A stretch of 64,000 nucleotides of DNA, taken from contig NZ_AOGZ02000014.1 of the NCBI RefSeq assembly GCF_000332515.2, positions 62,001-126,000 on the forward strand, written 5' to 3'. This DNA is from Leptospira wolbachii serovar Codice str. CDC. Lineage in GTDB: Bacteria; Spirochaetota; Leptospiria; Leptospirales; Leptospiraceae. This document shows positions 10,092 to 17,600 of the stretch, in pieces. The first letter of the stretch is position 1. Every line of letters begins with the position of its first letter. Below the pieces are notes generated by a model. The model was given only the letters and a program-made list of their open reading frames with translations, made no database searches and was not told the DNA's origin. The translations under genes were made by a program, and so were the position numbers.

Positions 10092-10475
10092 TTATTTGTT
10101 CACTGGAACAAATAATGGTTTGTATACGTTCCAATTGACATAAGCAAGAAACGCATTGGCAACAACCACAAAAATTCCCACAGGCAATCCTTCTGGTGCA
10201 ATTGTTAGGTGAACCAAAAAAATATTTATTGCGATTGGGGCAATCACAATGGAAGCTAAAGGAACGAATCGGCCAGTCAGGAAGGCAACGGCCACCACAA
10301 GTTCCGTAACTTTTATGAGAGTCATCAAGTACCCAGAGGCCTTGATACCATCATTAAATATCTTTAAGTTTCCAGTCGTTTCTGGCTGTTCCACCAAATT
10401 GAATAGGATCACGACGGAAGAAAACAAGAACAATGCTCCAAGCAAAATCCTAACAATTGTATACGCAATTTTCAT
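10092..10475 (-). CDS. DoxX-family membrane protein
   Basis: A 127-residue protein with four hydrophobic helices, beginning IVRILLGALFLFSSVVILF. A TELVVAVAFLTGRFVPLAS segment resembles the middle of DoxX-like proteins. The family is linked to redox or quinone-associated membrane functions, but most members have no assigned activity. It is a single gene convergent with the SulP fusion. The call rests on topology and general pattern. Confidence 0.65.
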   Translation of the reverse strand: MKIAYTIVRILLGALFLFSSVVILFNLVEQPETTGNLKIFNDGIKASGYLMTLIKVTELVVAVAFLTGRFVPLASIVIAPIAINIFLVHLTIAPEGLPVGIFVVVANAFLAYVNWNVYKPLFVPVNK

Positions 10476-10690
10476 ACCATTTTCCTTCGGATGAGTTTAT
10501 TTCTGTTCTAGGACTTTCCAAGGATCACCCTAGTTTTCTGAATCATGAACTAAAACACTGAAAAGTCACCTCGTTTTCAAAGGATTCTAAATTTAAGAAA
10601 TCTCGGTTCTTCCCCTAAGTTTTAGGGATTTTTACAACCCTGGATGCAATAAACTCGTTGTTTGGTGGCATTGATAGTCAGGTCTAACTT

Positions 10691-11269
10691 ATGAAATTCG
10701 GATTCCGACTTACATTTACTCTGCTTTTCTTATTGGTTCACTGCGTGAGCTCATCTCAAACGGAACTTCCGCAATCAGAGAAGTCCCTACGGCTCCAATA
10801 TGCGCAAGAACTAGAGACCAAAGTACTGAAAGTGGGTCCTGCCCAGGAAATCTCCATCGGACAATTTGCGCTCCAGTCTTTTTCCAATACTAGCTCTCGT
10901 TTTTTTACAGTAAGTTCCTTATCACCTCTAAAATCGAATGACCCTCTCGAACCTGGAGCAATCGTTTTGCGTAAAGTCCAAGTGGATAGGTCTTTGGAAT
11001 TTGAGGAAGGGACCACAAAGTTCCATCATGCAACTTTCATCTCTATCGTTGAATTTGTGGTCGTCGGGGCATCGGGTGAACCACAGCGTATATTGGGTCA
11101 TTCCGAACAAATCACCTCCAGAACCATTCCTTTCAGCGCTGAAGACACAGAGTCGAAAGATAAAATTGCGAACAGTATCCAATCCGCTGTTGAGGAAGGT
11201 TTACAGCAGATTGTTTCTTTGAAAGACTTTCCTTCATTCTATAAAAGCCAAAACATGTTTCAGAGATAA
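10691..11269 (+). CDS. Putative lipoprotein of unknown function
   Basis: A 192-residue protein. It starts MKFGFRLTFTLLFLLVHC, a signal peptide with a leptospira-style lipobox LVHC. The mature part holds alternating polar and hydrophobic strands (for example HATFISIVEFVVVG) and ends with an amphipathic helix. No family is recognised. It lies about 100 bases upstream of the IS481-type element, which did not interrupt it. Confidence 0.65.
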   Translation: MKFGFRLTFTLLFLLVHCVSSSQTELPQSEKSLRLQYAQELETKVLKVGPAQEISIGQFALQSFSNTSSRFFTVSSLSPLKSNDPLEPGAIVLRKVQVDRSLEFEEGTTKFHHATFISIVEFVVVGASGEPQRILGHSEQITSRTIPFSAEDTESKDKIANSIQSAVEEGLQQIVSLKDFPSFYKSQNMFQR

Positions 11270-11380
11270 GCCTAGCAGTGAAATAAAAGTGTAACTCATG
11301 TGAGTGATCTAATGTGTTACCGATGTTCCTTTCTATACAAAAGGTCCGTATTTGCTTCTTCCCTTACAAATTGATCTCAA

Positions 11381-11393
11381 TACATCCTTTACA
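11381..11393 (+). repeat. Left terminal inverted repeat core of the IS
   Basis: A 13-base core, TACATCCTTTACA, is matched in reverse orientation at 12680-12692. It lies 55 bases upstream of the transposase ATG. Confidence 0.65.
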
Positions 11394-11447
11394 CACTAGA
11401 TTTTAATTCTTCGATCCAGAACACGATGTACACACCAGGAGTGTGTC

Positions 11448-12644
11448 ATGGCTTGGAAGGAGACAAACGTGTTTGAAGAAAGAATGAAATTTGTTGTGGC
11501 GTGGAAACGTGGAGGTTGGTCTCTCACAGACCTTTGCCATGAATTCAATATTAGTCGGGTCACTGGCTATAAATACTTAGAACAGTATGAGCTTTATGGT
11601 CTTGATGGTTTAAAAGATAAAAGTAGGAAACCCAAACGCCATCCACACCAAACCCGAAAGAAAATCATTGAACTGATCTTACAAGAAAGGAAAGAACATC
11701 CGAGATGGGGAGCAAGGAAACTCTTGGCTTCTTTATCTGCGAGGATTCATATGATTAAGAAGTGGCCTCATCCAAGTACTGTTGGTCGTATCTTAAAACA
11801 AAATGATCTAATAAAAACTCCCAAACGAAGGATCCGGAGGGAAAGCGTCGAACAACCGTTTTCGCATGCACTTGGTCCCAATGATATATGGTGTGCGGAT
11901 TTTAAGGGTCATTTCACTGTTGGGAATGGAGAAAGATGCACTCCACTTACTGTAACGGATGCTTATAGTCGTTTTTTACTTTGTTGCGAGATTGTTGCAA
12001 AGGCGGATACAGCCAATGTAATCAATGAATTTACGAAGTTATTCTCGGAGTATGGAATGCCTCTTGCCATACGAACGGACAATGGAACACCGTTTGCCTC
12101 GAATGCACTGGCAGGTCTTAGCAAACTCTCCGTTTGGTGGATCAAACTTGGAATTAAATTGGAGCGCATCGAACCAGGCAAACCCCAACAGAATGGTCGG
12201 CATGAAAGGATGCATAAAACGTTAAAAGAAGAAACGGCTTTGCCACCAAGGTCAAGCTTGGAAGCGCAACAAAAAGCATTTCGGGAGTTTCAAAAGGAGT
12301 TCAACTATCTGAGACCCCATGAAGGAATCCAAAATTCATTTCCAGCGAAGTATTATCAGAAGTCCAAACGAAAGTTTCCGAAACGGATCGTTAAAGCTTC
12401 TTATCCAACAAACATAATAGTTGGTGAAGTGAATGATATTGGGAATCTACATTTTGAAGGACATCGTATCTTTTTATCTTCCGCTCTTGCTTTGGAGGAA
12501 GTCGGTCTGGAAGAGATCTCTGATAGACATGTGAAGATTCATTTTTATGGAGTCAGTCTTGGAGTAATAGACCTATATACAGGAAAATTGTTGCAATTTA
12601 AAAACCCAATGCCATCCTCTTTAACGTCTGAATCAGGATTTTAA
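11448..12644 (+). CDS. IS481-type DDE transposase
   Basis: A 398-residue transposase that looks complete. The N-terminal part is a helix-turn-helix DNA binder (WSLTDLCHEFNISRVTGYKYLEQY). The integrase core shows the three catalytic acids in context: D in WCADFKGHF, D in IRTDNGTPF, and E in QQNGRHERMHKTLKEE, with a LRPHEGI segment after it as is usual for IS481 relatives. It moves the element by cutting and joining DNA at the inverted repeats. A GGAG-like sequence lies before the ATG. No frameshift or internal stop is seen. Confidence 0.9.
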   Translation: MAWKETNVFEERMKFVVAWKRGGWSLTDLCHEFNISRVTGYKYLEQYELYGLDGLKDKSRKPKRHPHQTRKKIIELILQERKEHPRWGARKLLASLSARIHMIKKWPHPSTVGRILKQNDLIKTPKRRIRRESVEQPFSHALGPNDIWCADFKGHFTVGNGERCTPLTVTDAYSRFLLCCEIVAKADTANVINEFTKLFSEYGMPLAIRTDNGTPFASNALAGLSKLSVWWIKLGIKLERIEPGKPQQNGRHERMHKTLKEETALPPRSSLEAQQKAFREFQKEFNYLRPHEGIQNSFPAKYYQKSKRKFPKRIVKASYPTNIIVGEVNDIGNLHFEGHRIFLSSALALEEVGLEEISDRHVKIHFYGVSLGVIDLYTGKLLQFKNPMPSSLTSESGF

Positions 12645-12679
12645 TCATACTTTTTGTAAAGTATGTACCAAGACAAAAC

Positions 12680-12692
12680 TGTAAAGGATGTA
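12680..12692 (-). repeat. Right terminal inverted repeat core of the IS
   Basis: TGTAAAGGATGTA is the exact reverse complement of the left core at 11381-11393, 36 bases after the transposase stop. Confidence 0.65.
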
Positions 12693-12900
12693 CGAGTACA
12701 CTCAAAAATGGCACATCCCTAATGCGACATAATACTAATTATGGGAAGTAAGTTATTGCATCAGTAATCATCCACCCAAAACACTACTCATCTCGATCAC
12801 TTAAAACTCTATTACAAATCCTAACAAAGGAAACGTTTCCTCGTTTACAGGTGATCTCCTTAGGGATACTTCAGTGGTGAGAAATGGATAGAGGAAAGAA

Positions 12901-13509
12901 ATGAAAATACCTACCTTATTGGCAAAGTTCTTAACGATTCTTATGATTCTATCTTCACTATCCTGTGAGTTATTATCGAAAGATGATCCTGATTTTGCAG
13001 ATGATATAATCAGCGGACCAGAGAAATTCCAATACGATCCAAACAAATTGCCTGTGATTGGAAAGACAACCGAACAAGGACTACTTGAAATGTATCCTAA
13101 GCCTTGGTCAAGATTGACATTTAGAAAACCAATCGTTAAAGAAATCCTGGGACGTAAGTTTGAAATGAAGAAAATTATCGGCTATGTAAATTATGTAACT
13201 GCACCTTTACCGAATGGTGGCTATTTAGGTATGGATTATCTATATTTTCATATATTCTTTGATAAAAATGGAATTGTACAACAGTATATCGTAGACCATA
13301 CAATTAAAGAGAAAGCGAATAGAAACACTCCTTGGGTTTACGGCAAGTATTCCAATATTAAAAATAAAAAACATTGGAAGGAAGATGATTATTGGCCAGA
13401 AAGTGTTGTAGATGCTACCTGTTATTGGGCACAGAGGCGGGATAGGAAAAAATACCGACATAGTGAACAGGTTCAATGTCGGTATTGGGATTCGGTTCCT
13501 GTGTATTAA
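12901..13509 (+). CDS. Putative lipoprotein, distant resemblance to SmpA/BamE fold
   Basis: A 202-residue protein with a signal peptide ending LSSLSC, a good lipobox. The mature part starts with an acidic linker, then a GKTTEQGLLEMYPKPW stretch. In SmpA/OmlA-type domains a similar 'G-T-x-x-x-v' turn followed by two beta strands is common, and here a MDYLYFHIFFDKNGIV hairpin follows. The resemblance is weak and is inference only. It lies downstream of the IS and stands alone. Confidence 0.5.
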   Translation: MKIPTLLAKFLTILMILSSLSCELLSKDDPDFADDIISGPEKFQYDPNKLPVIGKTTEQGLLEMYPKPWSRLTFRKPIVKEILGRKFEMKKIIGYVNYVTAPLPNGGYLGMDYLYFHIFFDKNGIVQQYIVDHTIKEKANRNTPWVYGKYSNIKNKKHWKEDDYWPESVVDATCYWAQRRDRKKYRHSEQVQCRYWDSVPVY

Positions 13510-13671
13510 CTTATTTTCTGCACAGTATCAGGACCACCACCATTCACAACAATAGGACTCCTTCGGATTTCTAGTAATCAACTGGCACACGTGAATTCTA
13601 AATGCATTATAGATGTGTTTAGATCCCATTTATATTTCAGCTCCCAATTGTAAATATCGATTGATTATCCC

Positions 13672-14154
13672 CTACTTAATTTTTTCCAAATACTTTGCAA
13701 GGTTTCCAATATGTTGTTTTCCACCTTCAATGGCTCCATACTTCTCATTCACCCGCTCTAATTCTGCTTTGCTTGAGAATATTTGTTCCATGATAAGATT
13801 TGTTCCTTCCCCTACACCTTCAAAAACGATACGTGATTGGAAGTCTACATCCTCATCGCCTTCTCCATCACCGATGTGTTTATAGGAAATGGAAATCGGT
13901 TTTTTAATTTCTATAAATTGGATTTTGTTTTTGTAATTATGCCCATCGGGACCATGCATTACAAAATCCCAAATACCACCGTTTGAAAAATCTAAACTAT
14001 TGATTGTTAACGTAAAACCATCGGGACCCCACCATTCCGTAAGGTGCTCCCCTTGCGACCAAACTTCAAAAAGTAAGTCGGCGGGTACATCAAAATAGCG
14101 TTTATAAGTGACTTTGTTGTTCTCTATGATTGTCTCTGTATTATTTTTTATCAC
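13672..14154 (-). CDS. AHSA1/SRPBCC-domain protein
   Basis: A 160-residue protein of the START-like superfamily. It shows the typical opening ([31 protein letters not shown]), a central strand pair around [13 protein letters not shown], and a C-terminal helix ending NLAKYLEKI. Members of this subfamily bind small hydrophobic ligands in a deep pocket and are often encoded next to an ArsR regulator, as here. It overlaps that regulator's 3' end by 14 bases, so they form one transcript with the regulator first. Ligand unknown. Confidence 0.85.
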   Translation of the reverse strand: MIKNNTETIIENNKVTYKRYFDVPADLLFEVWSQGEHLTEWWGPDGFTLTINSLDFSNGGIWDFVMHGPDGHNYKNKIQFIEIKKPISISYKHIGDGEGDEDVDFQSRIVFEGVGEGTNLIMEQIFSSKAELERVNEKYGAIEGGKQHIGNLAKYLEKIK

Positions 14155-14470
14155 GGGATCTCTCCATTTTTAATTTTAGTACATATCTATCCAATTTATC
14201 CAAACGTTTGGTCCATAGATTCCTGATATCGGTAATCCAATCTTCCATTTCCATCATTCCTGATTGGTTCAGACTATAGATACGTTTCTGTGCATCTTTT
14301 TTCATCTGAAGGACATTTGCTTCTTTTAGCACTTTCAGATGTTGTGAAATTGCGGGTGGACTCATTTGGAAATTCTGGCTAATTTCTGTTGAGGTAAGTT
14401 CCCCATTTTTTGCCACGAGTCTTACAATATCCCTTCTCGTATCATCTGCTAAAGCAGCAAAAGCGTTCAT
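14141..14470 (-). CDS. ArsR-family transcriptional regulator
   Basis: A 109-residue winged-helix repressor type protein. It starts with [17 protein letters not shown] and has the recognition region [18 protein letters not shown], followed by the beta-wing. No metal-binding cysteine motif (ELCVC) is seen, so it belongs to the metal-independent group that usually accompanies AHSA1 proteins. A palindrome and two direct repeats lie just upstream and could be its own operator. Confidence 0.9.
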   Translation of the reverse strand: MNAFAALADDTRRDIVRLVAKNGELTSTEISQNFQMSPPAISQHLKVLKEANVLQMKKDAQKRIYSLNQSGMMEMEDWITDIRNLWTKRLDKLDRYVLKLKMERSRDKK

Positions 14471-14488
14471 AGAAACTTTATAAACATA

Positions 14489-14516
14489 ATACTTAATTAA
14501 GTCAATACTTAATTAT
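14489..14516 (-). promoter_or_regulatory. Candidate ArsR operator
   Basis: AATACTTAATTA occurs twice, at 14489-14500 and 14505-14516, a 16-base period. Within this, ACTTAATTAAGT (14492-14503) is a perfect 12-base palindrome. It lies 19 to 46 bases upstream of the arsR-type start, where an autoregulatory site would be expected. Confidence 0.6.
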
Positions 14517-14837
14517 CGAATTTAGAATGCTGTCTTTCAAAAAAAATTGCACGTATCTCGATAGGCAAGAAACAGAACGAAAACATGTGGAATACTTGAT
14601 AAATAGAAACGTTGACCGCTTAACAAACATAATACGACAAAGTCCTGAACCAATTCTTGTATCGTTCAATATGTCCTTTTTCTAGAATCACTATGATTCT
14701 AATTTTAAAATTCAAATTTCCTTTTTTATCACACATATGTTTTTTTTATTGCAAACAAATCCCAAACTGATGTCATTCTTTCTCAGTTGCGAATTTCGGA
14801 ACAATGTTCTCATTAGAAAGTTCGAACAAATCACGAA
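14517..14837. other. Intergenic region between the divergent arsR-type and monooxygenase genes
   Basis: About 320 bases, AT-rich, no gene detected on either strand. Near its right end are two short inverted repeats, GAACAATGTTC (14799-14809) and GTTCGAAC (14820-14827), close to the monooxygenase start. They could be a regulatory site, but no known consensus was matched. A T-run at 14739-14747 is also present. Confidence 0.4.
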
Positions 14838-16316
14838 ATGAGGAAACAAATGACAACTTCCATACTCAGAAATCCTTCAGTTGTGGTCATAGGTGCTGGG
14901 ATGACTGGCATTCTACTTGCGATCGAATTAGAAAAAGCAGGGATCACAGACGTTACCATACTAGAGAAAAAAAATGACTTAGGGGGTACTTGGAGAGAAA
15001 ACACTTATCCAGGTGTTGCTTGTGACATCCCTGCTCATATGTATACTTATAGTTTTGAACCAAACCCAGAGTGGAGCCACCGTTTTGCCCACGGGGATGA
15101 AATCCAAGCTTACTTCAAACGAGTCAGTGACAAATACAAAGTAACTCCAAGAATTCATTTCAATGAAGCAGTTAGCGAAGCATCCTATAACAACGGAAAG
15201 TGGACGACAAAAACCAACCAAGGAAAAACTTATGTTTCTGATTTTTTAATTTCCGCAACAGGAATTTTACACCACCCGGCCAGGCCCGAGATCCAAGGAC
15301 TAAATTCCTTCCAAGGTAAATGTTTTCATACTGCCGAATGGGATCACTCAGTAGATTTAAAAGGAAAAAGAATTGGTATCATCGGGACTGGATCTACAGC
15401 AGCCCAAGTCATTCCAGAATTGATCAAAGTGGGAAAAAAAGTTTCCGTATTCCAAAGAACACCGCAATGGATCATTCAAATTCCCGATACCAATTATTCC
15501 GAAAAAGAAAAAGAACGTTGGAGAAAGGATACAAATATATTAAAACGATTTCACAAATGGTATACCTTTGCCGTAGAACAAACATTCTCTAAAGCAGTGA
15601 TTGGTAAAAAAATCCCTCATTTACTTATGAGTTTTCTTTGTAAACGAAATCTCCGAAACTCCATTAAAGATCCTGTACTCCGTGCAAAACTAACACCTAA
15701 CTATCGAGTAGGATGTAAACGAGTGATTGTAAACTCTACATTCTATGATGCCATCCAAAAACCAAATGCAGATTTAGTTACCGAAGGTATCGAAAAAATT
15801 ACCGAGAAAGGAGTTGTTACAAAGGAAGGTACACTCCACGAACTGGATATTTTAATCCTAGCGACAGGATTTCATCCATTCAACTTTATGAGACCAATGA
15901 ACCTAACGGGAAAAAATGGAATCAATATCGATACAGTTTGGAAAAAGAAAGTCCAAGCCTACAGGTCCTTATTCATTCCGCACTTCCCCAACTTCATACT
16001 TATGTTAGGACCAAATACACCGATTGGGAATTTTTCTGTGATTGCCATGAGTGAGGTACAAACCAAATACGTAATGAAAGTGATAAACGATTGGCGAAAA
16101 AAGAAATTTGATGAAATCGAAACCACAGAAGAAGCGCTAAAACAATTTGCAGCTTATCTCAAGGCTGGCATGGGTAGCACGGTATGGCTTGGTGGTTGTC
16201 AAAGTTGGTATTTGGATCCAGACGGCGATCCCGCGATGTGGCCATATACTTGGAGTCAGTGGGAAAAGGAAATGAAAACACCTGACTACAAAGACTTTGC
16301 GGTAAAAACTTTTTAA
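14838..16316 (+). CDS. FAD-dependent Baeyer-Villiger-type monooxygenase
   Basis: A 492-residue class B flavoprotein monooxygenase. A first Rossmann motif (GAGMTGILLAIELEKAG) binds FAD. The family fingerprint F-x-G-x3-H-x3-W appears exactly as FQGKCFHTAEW, directly before a second Rossmann motif (GIIGTGSTAAQ) for NADPH. Enzymes with this set insert oxygen next to a ketone or oxidise soft heteroatoms; the substrate is not predictable. An in-frame ATG at 14850 is an alternative start. A strong terminator follows the gene. Confidence 0.88.
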   Translation: MRKQMTTSILRNPSVVVIGAGMTGILLAIELEKAGITDVTILEKKNDLGGTWRENTYPGVACDIPAHMYTYSFEPNPEWSHRFAHGDEIQAYFKRVSDKYKVTPRIHFNEAVSEASYNNGKWTTKTNQGKTYVSDFLISATGILHHPARPEIQGLNSFQGKCFHTAEWDHSVDLKGKRIGIIGTGSTAAQVIPELIKVGKKVSVFQRTPQWIIQIPDTNYSEKEKERWRKDTNILKRFHKWYTFAVEQTFSKAVIGKKIPHLLMSFLCKRNLRNSIKDPVLRAKLTPNYRVGCKRVIVNSTFYDAIQKPNADLVTEGIEKITEKGVVTKEGTLHELDILILATGFHPFNFMRPMNLTGKNGINIDTVWKKKVQAYRSLFIPHFPNFILMLGPNTPIGNFSVIAMSEVQTKYVMKVINDWRKKKFDEIETTEEALKQFAAYLKAGMGSTVWLGGCQSWYLDPDGDPAMWPYTWSQWEKEMKTPDYKDFAVKTF

Positions 16317-16353
16317 TCTTCTAATCAACTCTAAACCTAAACAACATATTTTG

Positions 16354-16386
16354 CCGGTATTGACTACAAATACCGGTTTTTTATAT
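16354..16386 (+). terminator. Rho-independent terminator after the monooxygenase
   Basis: CCGGTATT (16354-16361) and AATACCGG (16369-16376) form an 8-bp stem with a 7-base loop, followed by a T-rich tract. Confidence 0.85.
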
Positions 16387-16471
16387 TTTCAGAATATTCA
16401 AATTATCAAGAATAGATAAATTATTTTTTGTGCCTCGCAAATCCAATTAAAATAACAATTTTAACCAGTAA

Positions 16472-16533
16472 GCGATCCCGCTCTCCGTTCCAATCTTTGC
16501 TTTCGCAAAGGATTTCCACTCCGATCGGTGGCG
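16472..16533. repeat. Structured intergenic block, possible interspersed repeat
   Basis: About 62 bases, GC-richer than the surroundings, containing a hairpin AATCTTTGC (16492-16500), loop TTTC, and GCAAAGGATT (16505-16514, one bulge), then a second palindromic part around CCGATCGG (16520-16527). It appears only once in this window. Its look resembles short dispersed repeats of other Leptospira chromosomes; that is recollection, not shown here. Confidence 0.35.
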
Positions 16534-16546
16534 TAGGGAGTTATCC

Positions 16547-17284
16547 TCAATCCAAAATTTGGATGGAAATACTAGGTTTTTTATCACCATCTAACACGGA
16601 AACTAAAGTCTCCAAAACTTCTTTGGATACACCCACACAACCTGAGGTTGGTTTATCTTCATTCCATGAATGAAGGAAAATCATACTTCCACGGCCAGGC
16701 ACTGCAGGTTTTGTATTGTGTTCGATCACGATAAATAGGTCGTAAATTGTGGAATCCCAAAGAAGGACTGCACCCTTCTCGCGATGTTTGATCAGTTTGT
16801 TGTAATTTTTGGAAGTGGGCGAATCACTCCAGTGGTAGTGCTTTCGAATTTGAGTGTATTCTAAATTGCGAATTTGTTTTTTTTGTTTTCCAACGATCCT
16901 TTCGATAGGGAAAACACCTGTAGGAGTATTTCCATCCCCTTCCCTTTTTTCCAAACCGGACAAAAGGCCATTCCGCCCCAGTCTCACTGGTATTTTTTCG
17001 AGGACAGATGTCCATTCTCCTTCGTTTAGTGTGTAAACATCCAGATACCCTGTGGTTTCACCGGCTTTTGCGGTAATGAAAAGGATCTGTTCTGAGTTCC
17101 AAAGAGGAGATTCCGGCGGAGAATTACCTTGGCTTTCAACGGGGAGCGGACAAAAAAAATAGAGAAAACTAAAAAGAACAGTGATAGAATGGTATTTGTG
17201 GCATTGAAATTGCTTGGATTTTGGGGAGAAACCTAGGAAGTGGAAGAAGGATGCTAGGGATTTCGGAGAGCCGATGGTTTTCAA
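16547..17284 (-). CDS. L,D-transpeptidase (YkuD-type) with signal peptide
   Basis: About 245 residues from the chosen TTG at 17284. No ATG or GTG start exists between the tRNA and the signal-peptide-like segment HSITVLFSFLYFFCPL. The catalytic domain ends with the family's core, a histidine in LHSWNEDKP followed by TSGCVGVS, in which the cysteine is the nucleophile. Such enzymes make 3-3 cross-links in peptidoglycan or attach proteins to it in the periplasm. The frame stays open upstream through tRNA-Asn, but those codons are tRNA. Start is uncertain. Confidence 0.78.
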   Translation of the reverse strand: MKTIGSPKSLASFFHFLGFSPKSKQFQCHKYHSITVLFSFLYFFCPLPVESQGNSPPESPLWNSEQILFITAKAGETTGYLDVYTLNEGEWTSVLEKIPVRLGRNGLLSGLEKREGDGNTPTGVFPIERIVGKQKKQIRNLEYTQIRKHYHWSDSPTSKNYNKLIKHREKGAVLLWDSTIYDLFIVIEHNTKPAVPGRGSMIFLHSWNEDKPTSGCVGVSKEVLETLVSVLDGDKKPSISIQILD

Positions 17285-17302
17285 AACTCTGGGGACGATT
17301 CG

Positions 17303-17380
<78 letters not shown>

Positions 17381-17600
17381 ATCTCGAATCTGTGACCATG
17401 CTACGTAGGAAGGTCGCTAGGTCAACGAAAAAAAACATTCAGAGTTTACAGAAATATTGAAAAAATTCTAAAAAATCAGTCTTCCTTAGCTGAAAAAATG
17501 GATGTTTCCAACTAAAGATTCCCTTATTGTGACATAATCCTCTCCACTCCTGGTAGGGGAAAAAATAGAAATTGTATATGTTGTTGTAGATGGGGTCTGC

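Larger units (their letters stand above)
11372..12700 (+). mobile_element. IS481-type insertion sequence, about 1.33 kb
   Basis: A single transposase gene is bracketed by inverted repeats: TACATCCTTTACA at 11381-11393 and its perfect reverse complement at 12680-12692. Imperfect similarity extends about 8 bases outward at each end and would give outer ends near TG...CA at 11372 and 12700. No convincing target-site duplication is visible, so the ends are approximate. The lipoprotein genes on both sides appear intact, implying insertion into intergenic DNA. Confidence 0.65.

Noticed and set aside
12721..12760. Short palindrome CATAATACTAATTATG after the IS element
   Set aside because: Six-base arms in AT-rich DNA are expected by chance; no context supports a function.
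17381..17600. Possible cobalamin riboswitch or NrdR box upstream of nrdJ
   Set aside because: No B12-box-like core and no pair of NrdR-type sites was recognised in the 220-base leader.
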